64,000 nucleotides of DNA from Epiperipatus broadwayi (lineage: Eukaryota > Onychophora > Udeonychophora > Euonychophora > Peripatidae). Numbering within the stretch: position 1 is the first letter of the stretch; each line of letters begins with the position of its first letter. Below the pieces are notes generated by a model. It was not told the DNA's origin, searched no databases, and saw only the letters and a program-made list of their open reading frames with translations. Positions 23,280 through 33,495 of the stretch are shown piece after piece. The stretch spans positions 312,001-376,000 of the forward strand of contig JAQFVV010012405.1 in NCBI GenBank assembly GCA_028023455.1. The letters run 5' to 3'. The position numbers and the translations under genes were made by a program.

Positions 23280-24458
23280 GAAAATTAATTGCAATAAATT
23301 TGATACAATATTTTATAATAAATCATGGCAATTGGCTATTTCGGAATTTAAACGGAAATTGAAGATTGATGATATGATATGTTTGAAAGATGACAAAGGT
23401 TTGTGTATGTGCTTGTTGACGAAATATCAATATATTAATAAAATTAAAATGCAAATGGACAAACTTGGTTTCTTTTTGATTGAAGATTATAATATGGATG
23501 GTCAAAGAATAAAGTTTATTAACAATATTTTAAAAAGTGCTAAAAATAAAGTTTTAAATAATAATGTATACTATATGATATATCCTTCTTGTGCTATATG
23601 TCCTCGTATTTTTGCAAATATAAAATTACATAAAGAAGGTAATCCTTTGGTAAACTTTTACAAGACTTTTTAGGATTTGGGGAAAATACTATTGCTTCAT
23701 TGTTTGACTTTGTAAATAGTATTAAAAATTTAATTATTGATGAAAATGATATTATTGCTTCATTGGATGTTACAGAAATGTATGGATCCATTGATAGAAT
23801 GAATTCCATAAAAATAATTGAACATGCATTAAAAAGTAAAAATATTTGTAAATATATGATAAAATTTATCATTGATTCTTTAAATTTTTTTAATGATAAC
23901 ATTGTTGCATCTTTTGAAGGTCAGTATTATAAAATGAACAAAGGTTGGCCTATGGGATTGCCTTTAGTTGCACAAGGTTGCAATTTCGTTTTATCTACGT
24001 ATGAGAGTAGTATTTTAAATATGTGTATTTTTGGAGATATTAAAATTTACAAAAGATATGTGGATGATGTTTTTGTCTGTGGAAACACTAATAGTATAAA
24101 TTTGCTTATAGAGGAATTAAATAAGTTGAATGGCTTGAAATGGACTATTGAAAAAGAACAGGACCATAAGATTAACTATTTAGATTTAATGATCACAAGA
24201 GATAACAGTATATTAAATTATAAACTAATAATTAAGCCATTGCAAAAAAGAGGATATATAAATTGTAAATCAAAAGTATCAATGATGCATAAGATGGCAA
24301 GTTTTAAATCTTTTTTGTTTCAGAATGAAAAATTATGTCGTTTCCAAAGTGATAAATTGAAAAATATTGAGATATTTGCCAAGGAATTGCTTGATGTTGG
24401 TTATAAAATGGAACAAATAAACAATACTTTAAGTCAATTTAAAAAAAGATTATTATAA
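23263..24458 (+). pseudogene. PLE-I copy 2: reverse transcriptase domain
   Basis: Two frames together cover the Penelope reverse transcriptase. The first (23263-23673) runs through CPRIFANIKLHKEGNPL and then shifts, because about 55 bp present in copy 1 (the region coding RVMIDFGGSFI onward) are missing at about 23648. The second (23700-24458) has IASLDVTEMYGSIDR (motif A), KGWPMGLPLVAQGCNF (motif B, intact here), YKRYVDDVFVCGN (motif C), HKINYLDLMITRD and a long thumb-like tail ending QFKKRLL. Motifs A-C are all intact, but the deletion removes part of the template-binding block. This copy therefore should not make an active enzyme. Confidence 0.88.
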
Positions 24459-24468
24459 TTTAAAAGAA

Positions 24469-24978
24469 ATGAAGATTAATAATAAAAAATGGATATATAT
24501 TCCATTTATTTCAAATCCACAAGTAAATTTTTTTAAGGATTTATATAAGAATGTATTTAATGTTTCATTCTACGTTCCAAACAATATTAATAAATTAGTT
24601 AATAATTCTAAGGATGTCATACCTGTCAAGCAAAAAAGTAATGTCATATATCAAATTTTTTGTGATTGTATGCTATCATATATAGGTGAATCTAGGTGCA
24701 CCATTGAGAAAAGATTGAAGGAACACGAATTGTTATATAAGCGTGTAAAAAATAAAAATAATGGTGATTTAATATCTTCTTCAGTTTTCTTCGATCATGA
24801 AAAAACATGTAAATATAAATTTAAATTTAATTTTGAAAATGTTAAAATTCTTCACGAAGAGAGAAACCATAGTAAAAGAAAAATTAAAGAGGCAATTTTT
24901 ATAAATAGGAATAAAACGCATTTAATAAATCAACAAGCTTCTAACATTAAAATACGACATTCATGGAATTTGAATTGA
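24469..24978 (+). CDS. PLE-I copy 2: GIY-YIG endonuclease frame
   Basis: 169-residue open frame with the complete PLE endonuclease signature: VIYQIFCDC, SYIGESRCTIEKRLKEHE, FDHEKTCKYKF, KRKIKEAIFINRNK and the closing ASNIKIRHSWNLN. In the element it should be fused behind the reverse transcriptase. Here a stop (RLL-stop) and a +1 change separate them. The upstream A-run (CAATTTAAAAAAAG) would, read in the endonuclease frame, continue as KKDYYNLKEMKINNKKW. A homopolymer slip is therefore the simplest cause. No lesion is seen inside the domain. Confidence 0.85.
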   Translation: MKINNKKWIYIPFISNPQVNFFKDLYKNVFNVSFYVPNNINKLVNNSKDVIPVKQKSNVIYQIFCDCMLSYIGESRCTIEKRLKEHELLYKRVKNKNNGDLISSSVFFDHEKTCKYKFKFNFENVKILHEERNHSKRKIKEAIFINRNKTHLINQQASNIKIRHSWNLN

Positions 24979-25007
24979 TGATGTTTGCTTCCGCTTTTAG
25001 TTTTTGA

Positions 25008-25062
25008 ATTTAATGGCAGTTGAGGCAGGTTAGAAAGTAACCGAAAGTACTTCTGCGGATTT
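25008..25062 (+). ncRNA. Hammerhead-like fold in the PLE-I terminal repeat
   Basis: Stem I strands GCAG (25016-25019) and CTGC (25053-25056) enclose a core TTGAGGCA (25020-25027). Stem II is GGTTA/TAACC with a 5-nt loop (25028-25042). Then come GAA (25043-25045), a self-complementary AGTACT (25046-25051) in the helix III position, and T as H17. The order is that of a type I hammerhead, but the core should read CTGANGA: C3 is T and there is one extra base. It is therefore either a degenerate ribozyme or a wrong alignment. The same sequence recurs at about 22157-22195 on the minus strand. Copy 1 has lost 9 bp including the core. Hammerheads are known in PLE terminal repeats. Confidence 0.4.
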
Positions 25063-25207
25063 AAAGATTGTTTGTAATTGTTTGTAAACCGTTAAAAATA
25101 TTATTTCAATTATAGTTACAATATTGTTTTTAATTAATGGATATTTTATTTATTTTACACACATATATATATATATATATATGTTAATTCTAATATTTTC
25201 ACGGATA

Positions 25208-25625
25208 AAAGATGTCATATTATTATTACTATTTGCGGGATATTCTGTGTAGTGAAAAAGCTAAATGCTGATGTTTCAGTACAATATCAGTACCTTCCTC
25301 AGAGCGTCCTCTTTCTCAAATCATAGATGTCATATTATTATTACTATTTGCAGGATATTCTTTGTAGTGAAAAACTAAATGCTGACGTTTCAGTACAATA
25401 TCAAGTACCTTCCTCAGAGCGTCCTCTTTCTCAAATCATGTACCTTCCTCAGAGCGTCCTTTTTCTCAAATCATGTACCTTCCTCAGAGCATCCTCTTTC
25501 TCAAATCATGATTTGAGAAAGAGGACGCTCTGAGGAAGGTACTTGATATTGTACTGAAATGTCAGCATTTAGCTTTTTCACTACACGGATATCCCGCAAA
25601 TAGTAATAATAATATGACATATATA
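25208..25625. repeat. Rep-C: three hammerhead-bearing short repeats, one inverted
   Basis: Two direct units in minus orientation (GATGTCATATTATTATTAC at 25211 and 25326, period 115 bp) are followed by one in plus orientation ending at 25622. The last pair forms an inverted repeat. A 35-bp phrase (ACCTTCCTCAGAGCGTCC onward) is repeated three times at 25413-25508. Each unit contains a hammerhead-like core (see the separate entry) and a tail with AGCTTTTTCACTAC and TATCCCGCAAATAG. It lies just beyond the 3' end of PLE-I copy 2 but shares no sequence with it. Confidence 0.75.
25520..25575 (+). ncRNA. Rep-C hammerhead ribozyme-like motif
   Basis: Core CTGAGGA at 25530-25536. Stem II is AG(g)TAC / GTACT with one bulged G, and then GAA (25556-25558). 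The short helix III is ATGT here and ACGT, self-complementary, in the minus-strand copies at about 25290-25310 and 25395-25415. C17 is at 25563, and stem I is GCT (25527-25529) with AGC (25564-25566). All conserved core bases are present. Helix III of 4 nt could form only between two molecules, so a dimeric hammerhead is the likely form if it is active. Confidence 0.6.
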
Positions 25626-25629
25626 TATA

Positions 25630-27840
25630 TAGTGTGTTATAGTGAAAAGGTAATTTATTCATTCTCCATAGTGCTTGCAGTACCATCTATGAAGCAACAA
25701 GTGTTATATAGTACATAGGTTCATTTTTTTATCACAAAGATTTTTAAGTGTTAGAATGTGTGGATTATGAGTTACGATGAAATAGTGCCACTATATTTCA
25801 TAATTTCATTGATAATATTTCATGCTTTTCCTTTCATCACAAATTCTTGCAAAACACTTGAAAATATTCTTGCTACTTAGAATTATACTACCAAATAGTT
25901 TTAATTAGTCTCAAATATTATTAATAGCTGTTTTGCCCAATTTAAAGCAAAATTTAGGATTATCTTATTTTTCTATCATACATTATGTTATGAAACCCAT
26001 TATCATATATCGTGTTTTAATCCTTGATCAAGAGATGCTATCATCTTAAAATTTTAGTGGAAAATAGCAAAATTTATATATATTGTTTCAGAAATGGCTT
26101 TATAGGTAGTTTGGAGAAAGTCATTGAGTTTTTCACTGAGTCACATTATGTATATATAAAACTATAACTAATCCTTCTTATATTCAATTATTAATTAATA
26201 TATATTAAAATAACAATCTTAAGATGTATTTTGAACAAATTTATTTTCTTTTGTCATCCCAGATTTTCAACTTTTATAAAGGGTTTTTTTTTTTTAATCT
26301 GTGATTTGTATATCACACGATGTTTCAATTTATGTTACAAGTTCTGTATTTCTTATAAAAATTCGTTGACATTTACAGTTTTTAATAAGTACACAAACAA
26401 TTATAAATTATCTATTATGATCAAAAATTAGTGCATCTCTTTTAAATTAACATATTAATTTTAATATTCATTAAAGATCAAATATGTGTTTATTATTATT
26501 CCTCTTAAAATACACTATTAATTCTTTTTTCTTATTTAAAATTTCAACTTCTCTCGTCTACTAGATCTTTTTCTAAATCATAATTATTGATTTTATAATT
26601 AATGATTTCTTTGTCAGTATGTTTATTATACAAAAAATAATTTAAAAAAACATAATTTGTAATTTAATCATTTTTTTGCTTATATAGTTATATTTGATAA
26701 TATTTATGTGATTGTAATATTAATATTTTAATGTTTTATTAAGCAGAACAAAGTCTCCATTATGAGGGGAGGGACCGAAATGTTTTTCTATTTATTAAAG
26801 TATATTTTAATCATCATCTCCCCATCAATATCAATCGCTGAATCATTTGATGATCAATATTTTTTTTATTTTTCTTGTTATTGAATCGATATTCATTTGA
26901 CCAACCTGGGATCTTTATTAAAAATAGCTATATGGTTAATTGAGTTAATCATGGGTCAGCCTTCTGAAAGTAATCTTTAAACCTGTTTGTGATCAGAATT
27001 AGAAATACATTTTTCAATAGAAAACATATATATATAACGGCTGGCTCGCATGCATACATCATACTCATTCAAAGTATCCATTTTTTTAAATAATTCAATT
27101 TGTATGCTTTTGGATTAAATCTAATTAATTTTTTTTAATGATTGAAAGGAAAATTGTCTTTACACTTCTTGTCGGCAATAAAGATTAAATAACGTGTTTT
27201 TGTAGCCTATTATTTTTTAATTCAATAACTGGAAACTTATTCTTTCTTTAGAATTGATTTGTCATATGATAATTAACACTGCAAATATACTAATGAAAGC
27301 CACAAATTGAAAGTTAAACATTCTATGACAGTTTAATGTGAAAGGGAACATTTATTGAACTTAAACATTTTTATTATTTATGAATGATTGGAAATTTTTT
27401 AAGTAAAGATTATTTATGGTAACATAATATCAACTGGAAAGATGTTTCAGCATGTAAAACTATTTTTGAAACGTAATATGTGTTATATCTGGAATCAAAT
27501 GCATAGTTATTTCAATATTTTTTTTTTTAAAAAAAAAAACCATTTGAAATGTTAAACATATAGGTAAAATTAGATTACATTTAGAATTTTTATTCCACCA
27601 TAAACACGTCAAATGCATAAATATTGACATCTGAAAACGTAAACAATCACCAAGATGCACTTCGAATTGAACCAGTTTTTAATTGATCCAGTTTAAACTC
27701 TTTCACAAGTATGGCAAAATAAAAGCTTTAAGTTTATCTAAAATATAACATTTGGGAAAAGTTAAAAGGGAGATAATGTTTGATTAATGAAATCATATAT
27801 TTGTGGTTTAATAAGATTAATTATAAATAATCTTTAAAAA
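25630..27840. other. Gene-free AT-rich stretch
   Basis: No coding similarity or repeat recognised. Open frames at 26231-26431 (plus) and 27460-27660 (minus) show no domain. Confidence 0.5.
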
Positions 27841-27844
27841 CAGA

Positions 27845-28830
27845 GGCAAAACTTTCCATACAGTAATGCCACTCAGTGCAAGCCAGAGGCAAGAAGATTT
27901 GTGCATAAAATCTTTATCTAATGCCTACTCATATAATATCCCCAGACTAGTTTCAAGTCCTAGGCTTTTACCAGTGAGAAGCCTTGGATTTAAAAGCATT
28001 GTACTTAGATCTTATGATCTAATGCAACTTTGCAGCAGCCACCTTTTACCTTTTGCAGTAGTCTAAAATTGTAAACACAATATTTTCAATTCCAGATCAT
28101 TTTCTTGTATAGTCATACAGATCAAACTCAGTTCAGTATTTATACATTTTGGTGTCTTTGGTTCTTTAATAACCATAGTCACTATTATCCTATTGGTAGA
28201 ATTGGTATTAAACCATTAAACATTACATGATCACTATTTCTCATACTTGCTCAAGGTATTAAAAACAGAGACAAAATTCTCCATGCAACTGAGTTCAGAT
28301 CTATATGACTATACAAGAAAATGAGCTTGGATTAAAAATATTATTGTGTTTTCAATTTTGGACTCATAAATTTATGATTAACTAAAAAGGTAAAAGATGG
28401 CTGCTAAGAGCGTTAGATCTAGGTGTAATGCTTTCAGATCCAAGGCTCTTTACTTATGAAAGCCACAAGCTAGAAACTAGTCTAAGGACATTGGATGAGT
28501 AGGTACTGGGTATGGATTTTATGCACAAACCTTTTTGCATTCATTGATTATTCTGGCTTGCAATGAGTGACATTACTATATGGAGAGTTGTAATCATGTG
28601 ATGTTTAGTGGTTTAATACCAATCCTGCCCAATAGATGACTATGGTTATTAAAGAACCTAAGACCCTAAAATGTATAGATACAGAATATGCAGTAGATAG
28701 GAATTTTATACTCAAACCTTCTAGCATCCATCGATTACTCTGGCTTCCACTGAGTGTCATTAATTTATAAAGTGTTTTGCCTCAATTTTTAACAGCTTGA
28801 GCAAGCATAATAAGTCATGATCATGTAATG
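27845..28830. repeat. Rep-B block 1: one unit on each strand
   Basis: A minus-sense unit (27845-28260) is followed by plus-sense sequence (28270-28830). Family landmarks: CTCCATACAGTAGTG-type start, GTGCATAAAATC, CCCCAGACTAGTTT, CTTAGATCTTA, CATTTTGGTGTCTTTGG and TAAACATTACATGATCACTA. Hammerhead-like cores lie at about 27938-27985 (minus, degenerate) and 28440-28490 (plus, CTTATGA core, GAAACTAGTC intact). No protein is encoded. The 66-residue open frame 27866-28066 falls inside the repeat. Confidence 0.75.
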
Positions 28831-29184
28831 TTTAGTGGTTAAAAATAATTAAATATTAATATATTTCATCTTAAAATGACATGATAATTTTTTACAGAAA
28901 TGATTAATATTAATCATTAATGTATTTATTTAAAAATGATGTTGCCAAATAAGTGAATGCAAAAAATGTCACACTTATAAATCAAATCATAAATAAGAAA
29001 TGCAAATTATTTTCTAAATAATTCAATGCAGAGTGAAGGTCTTTTTAACAATTCATCATAGAGAAATAAGAACCTATCTTAGAAAAATAAGAAGCAGAAA
29101 AAAAGAGGAGGCATTACTTATCAGCGTTTGCGTGGTTTGGTTGGTTATTGTTTGGACAGTTTTTCATTATTATTTTATATGTTA

Positions 29185-32100
29185 ATTCATCATCATCATC
29201 ATTTTCAATTATTGTTCATTAATTGCAGGATAAAAGTTTCTGTAAGTAATCCCAGTATTTCAATCTCTAGAGTCTCTTCACATCATCTCATCATATTTTT
29301 TTTCATCCTTCCATCCATCTATCTCACATATGGTCTCTTTACAAGTATTTTTTCATCTCTGCAGATCCAGTTTAGGATTTCAACAGTCTCTGAACTGTAA
29401 TATCTTCTAGAAAATATATCAATGCCAGCTCTACTTCAGCTTCTTAATTCTTTTATTGATCTCAGTAACATCTTTTGGTTTTATTACCTATGTACTTTAT
29501 TTTCGATCCTTCTTGTTCCTAACATACATTTATCTATACTTCAATGATGAATCTGAAATCATTGAGTTGCTCTTCTGTTAAGTATCTATGTCTTAGATCC
29601 ATAAGTAAGAATTTTCAAAATACACTAAAAAATCTTTCTTTTTTTTTTCAAACATAGGCATATTTCCTTTTAATAACAAATTATTTTTACCAAAAGCATT
29701 CTATTCATATTTAATTCTAATGATCTAATTCATCAATATCAATCCTTACTTTCTTCATTTGAAAAAATCCATTAAATATTACTTTAGTCTTTTTAGCATT
29801 TATCTTTAGTTATATATTTTTATTTTCATCTGATAACTTTTGCAACATATTCTGAAGGTCTCGAACATTATTTGGTAAAAAAAAAAAAAAACCCAATGGA
29901 ATCATTTGAAAATCCAGATGATTTAAGTAATCTCCATTTATTTTTATTCTTTTAGATACCTATCTTAATCTACAAAATACTTCTTACAAAATGAAAGTTT
30001 TGGAAATATGAAATGACTCTGTCCTGCATCTTCTTATTGATAATCTTTCTAATGTCACATTGCTAATTATTACTGTTATATTTTGATAAATATTTTTAGA
30101 ATATGATAATATCTTGGATCTATGCTTTAATCACTGAAGAATTGCTTAAACAATAAAATGCCTTTTCATAATCTACAAAATCCTAAGAATAATGCCAATT
30201 TAATACATAAATGTGATACAATGTGATCGCTTTTAAATCCAGCTTCCTCTTTTGTTTGGTTAAAATCAAAAATTTTTTGTAAATGAATTTAAGCATTTAT
30301 TTTATATAGCGTATATTTACAATTGTATACATTCAAATATCAGCCTTTTAAGCTAATTGTGCATACGCTTTGCGAGTGTTAATAATAAATGAATACTTTC
30401 TCACCAATACAAGATATAGTATTTATGCAGGAATAAAAGGAATCCTCTTATTCCTACGACTCAAATGCTTATATATGAGCAAATCTGAAGTACTGGCAAG
30501 TAAAGCGTGAGGATGGAACCGTCACTTTAAATTACTATATACGATGTCTGAATGAATGACGTGGGTGAAATTGTCTAGAATTTACTAAACGTCATTCCAA
30601 CTGAAACTTAATCATATGTAAATAAGCATTTATTTTATATAGCGTATGTTTACAATTGTATACATTCAAATATCAGCCTTTTAAGCTAATTGTGCATACG
30701 CTTTGCGAGTGTTAATAATAAATGAATACTTTCTCACCAATACAAGATATAGTATTTATGCAGGAATAAAAGGAATCCTCTTATTCCTATGACTCAAATG
30801 CTTATATATGAGCAAATCTGAAGTACTGGCAAGTAAAGCGTGAGGATGGAACCGTCACTTTAAATTACTATATACGATGTCTGAATGAATGACGTGGGTG
30901 AAATTGTCTAGAATTTACTAAACGTCATTCCAACTGAAACTTAATCATATGTAAATAAGCATTTATTTTATATAGCGTATGTTTACAATTGTATACATTC
31001 AAATATCAGCCTTTTAAGCTAATTGTGCATATGCTTTGCGAGTGTTAATAATAAATGAATACTTTCTCACCAATACAAGATATAGTATTTATGCAGGAAT
31101 AAAAGGAATCCTCTTATTCCTATGACTCAAATGCTTATATATGAGCAAATCTGAAGTACTGGCAAGTAAAGCGTGAGGATGGAACCGTCACTTTAAATTA
31201 CTATATACGATGTCTGAATGAATGACGTGGGTGAAATTGTCTAGAATTTACTAAACGTCATTCCAACTGAAACTTAATCATATGTAAATAAGCATTTATT
31301 TTATATAGCATATGTTTACAATTGTATACATTCAAATATCAGCCTTTTAAGCTAATTGTGCATACGCTTTGCGAGTGTTAATAATAAATGAATACTTTCT
31401 CACCAATACAATTCTAGACAATTTCACCCATGTCATTCATTCAGACATCGTATATAGTAATTTAAAGTGACGGTTCCATACTCACGCTTTACTTGCCAGT
31501 ATTTCAGATTTGCTCATATATAAGCATTTGAGTGTAGGAATAAGAGGATTCCTTTTATTCCTGCATAAATACTATATCTTGTATTGGTGAGAAAGTATTC
31601 ATTTATTATTAACACTCGCAAAGCATATGCACAATTAGCTTAAAAGGTTGATATTTGAATGTATACAATTGTAAACATATCCTATATAAAATAAATGCTT
31701 ATTTACATATGATTAAGTTTCAGTTGGAATGACGTTTAGTAAATTCTAGACAATTTCATCCACGTCATTCATTCAGACATCATATATAGTAATTTAAAGT
31801 GACAGTTCCATCCTCATGCTTTACTTGCCAGTACTTTAGATTTGCTCATATATAAGCATTTGAGTCGTAGGAATGAGAGGATTCCTTTTATTCCTGCATA
31901 AATACTATATCTTGTATTGGTGAGAAAGTATTCATTTTTTATTAACACTTGCAAAGTGTATGCACAATTAGCTTAAAAGGCTGATATTTGAATGTATGTA
32001 AATGAGTTTATAACTATCTTGGTAAAAATTTTGTACACAAATGATAAAAGATAATTAGGTTTATAATTTCTAATATTTTTATTATTGTTTTTAAATATTA

Positions 32101-32281
32101 ATATTAGTACTCCATTCTTCCAATCATCAGATACATTTTTCTTATTTATGTCTGAATTAATGTTTGTTAAATTTATAATCATCATGGTAGAATTGAAGGA
32201 ATCTAATAAAGTGTTAATAGTTAAGCCACCAAACAAATTTATGCCAAATAAATAAATATGTATATTACAGTGAAATGACAA
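29185..32281 (-). pseudogene. RTE-type LINE reverse transcriptase pseudogene, split by a 333-bp repeat block
   Basis: On the minus strand the amino-side piece (32281-31998) reads WKNGVLILIFKNNNKNIRNY then LLSFVYKIFTKIVINSF. This matches the RTE finger block (usually WKN...I.KKGD...NYRPISLLS..YKLFTKI). After the 1.7-kb insert the gene resumes at 30279: FDFNQTKEEAGFKS, later ISPKLSF-like and NVRDLQNMLQKLSDENKN. Then come LKINAKKTKVIFN (typical RTE thumb) and near 29600 ILTYGSKT with NRRATQ. It ends near a (ATG)n tail at about 29185-29200, as RTE elements often do. Many stops and frame changes are present; dead. Confidence 0.78.
30292..31997. repeat. 333-bp satellite block (3.4 direct + ~1.8 inverted copies) inserted in the RTE pseudogene
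   Basis: AAGCATTTATTTTATATAG starts at 30291, 30624, 30957 and 31290, giving an exact 333-bp period. The fourth copy stops at about 31410 (CACCAATACAA). From there the sequence continues as the reverse complement (TTCTAGACAATTTCACCC onward) for about 587 bp. The direct copies differ by only a few bases (e.g. CATACG/CATATG), while the inverted copies are slightly more diverged. The block is flanked by GTAAATGAATTTA (30279-30291) and GTAAATGAGTTTA (31998-32010), 12 of 13 identical. It interrupts one RTE pseudogene, so it arrived by insertion. No frame and no hammerhead core were found in the unit. Confidence 0.9.
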
Positions 32282-32912
32282 TATTCATTCTGTCACTATA
32301 CTGTTTATCAATTAAATATGAATAAACACATTAAAAGTTATAAATTCAATAAATTTTACATAATGACAGCAGGAAGGATATTCATGATCATGTTTCATCA
32401 CAGCATTATTTGGCTTAATCAATAGTACCAAATTTTATTTTTTGATTTTTTTCATAAGTTTTATATGATACTATTTTTCATATAATAAAATGTTTTATAA
32501 GTATAGTTAGAAATTTTATAAAAGTAAAAAAAAGTATAATATCTTTTTAAATGGTAAAATAAAAATTATTGATTTATTAGAGACTATAAAGTAATTGTAA
32601 ATTGTTCTTTTTATTGTTTTAAAAAGTGTGAAGTTTAGAATTCACTTGAGAATCCCAAATAGGTAATGGAATATAGAAATAATTATATAGTCCAAAATTA
32701 ATACAGGACTTAAAATCTTTAACACAATTAGAGAGGTCGTAGTTTTTTGATGAAGTGATTGTGATTGCCTTTTCATAAGAGATAAATGTTATTGAAGAAA
32801 AAGTATATTATTCAGACTATGTTTTTAATTTGTATATGCATACTATACAAATAAAAAAATCATGTATGTTATACATATTAAAAATATGAACTATTATCCA
32901 CGATGTGTTTTT
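32282..32912. other. Gene-free AT-rich stretch
   Basis: Possibly more eroded RTE sequence upstream of the finger block, but no motif is readable. Confidence 0.4.
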
Positions 32913-32913
32913 A

Positions 32914-33078
<165 letters not shown>

Positions 33079-33084
33079 GAATGG

Positions 33085-33495
33085 ATAATAATTACAGTAA
33101 AGCAAAATATGCATAAAATTAATTTATTTATCTGCTAAGCCAGGCGAACTCTGTTAATGTGATAAATGTTAAAGCCAATAGATTCCCCTTAACAAATACT
33201 GGTCATTCAATCTGACAACATAGGTGGAACCTTGTTGCTCTGCACTTACAACTATCACATAATATTTAAATACAGGTAAAGTATGTATATTTTAAGCTAA
33301 CAACTATCATATATGCAAACATGCAAATTCATTAAACTTTAAGCCCAATATAATTACCTCCATATGCTGGTGGAAATGCTGAAATATTTTGTTCTCTCAC
33401 AGACATGCTTTGACAAAGATACTCCATATCCAAAACCTGGCTTAGCAGATTAATAAATTTATTTTATGCTTATTTTGCCTTACCGTACTTATTAT
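33085..33495. mobile_element. 411-bp element with ~60-bp terminal inverted repeats
   Basis: The left end (33085 onward: ATAATAATTACAGTAAAGC, then TCTGCTAAGCCAGG ending near 33145) matches the reverse complement of the right end. The right end runs CCTGGCTTAGCAGATTAA to GTACTTATTAT at 33495, with about 8 differences over 60 bp. The interior is non-coding. It sits directly beside the tetranucleotide array. No clear target duplication is seen, so superfamily and mechanism are unknown. Confidence 0.7.

Larger units (their letters stand above)
22670..25158 (+). mobile_element. Penelope-like element copy 2 (PLE-I), plus strand
   Basis: Second, nearly identical copy, starting with the short leader before the first methionine (TTTTACATATATTTAACACA). 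It ends after the terminal repeat at about 25158, next to an (AC)n(TA)n run. With copy 1 it makes an inverted repeat of about 2.45-kb arms around the 0.58-kb partial copy. The coding length, if frames were joined, is near 760 residues, in the usual range for PLEs. Frame changes after the amino-terminal region and before the endonuclease are shared with copy 1. The 55-bp deletion in the reverse transcriptase is private. Confidence 0.85.

Noticed and set aside
30291-31410. Possible hammerhead in the 333-bp monomer (CTGAATGA ... GAAATTGTC)
   Set aside because: The core has an extra A, stem II is not formed and the bases that should make stem I do not pair.
30291-31997. CRISPR-like array of direct repeats
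   Set aside because: 333-bp units with no spacers, in a eukaryotic sequence; a satellite-type array.
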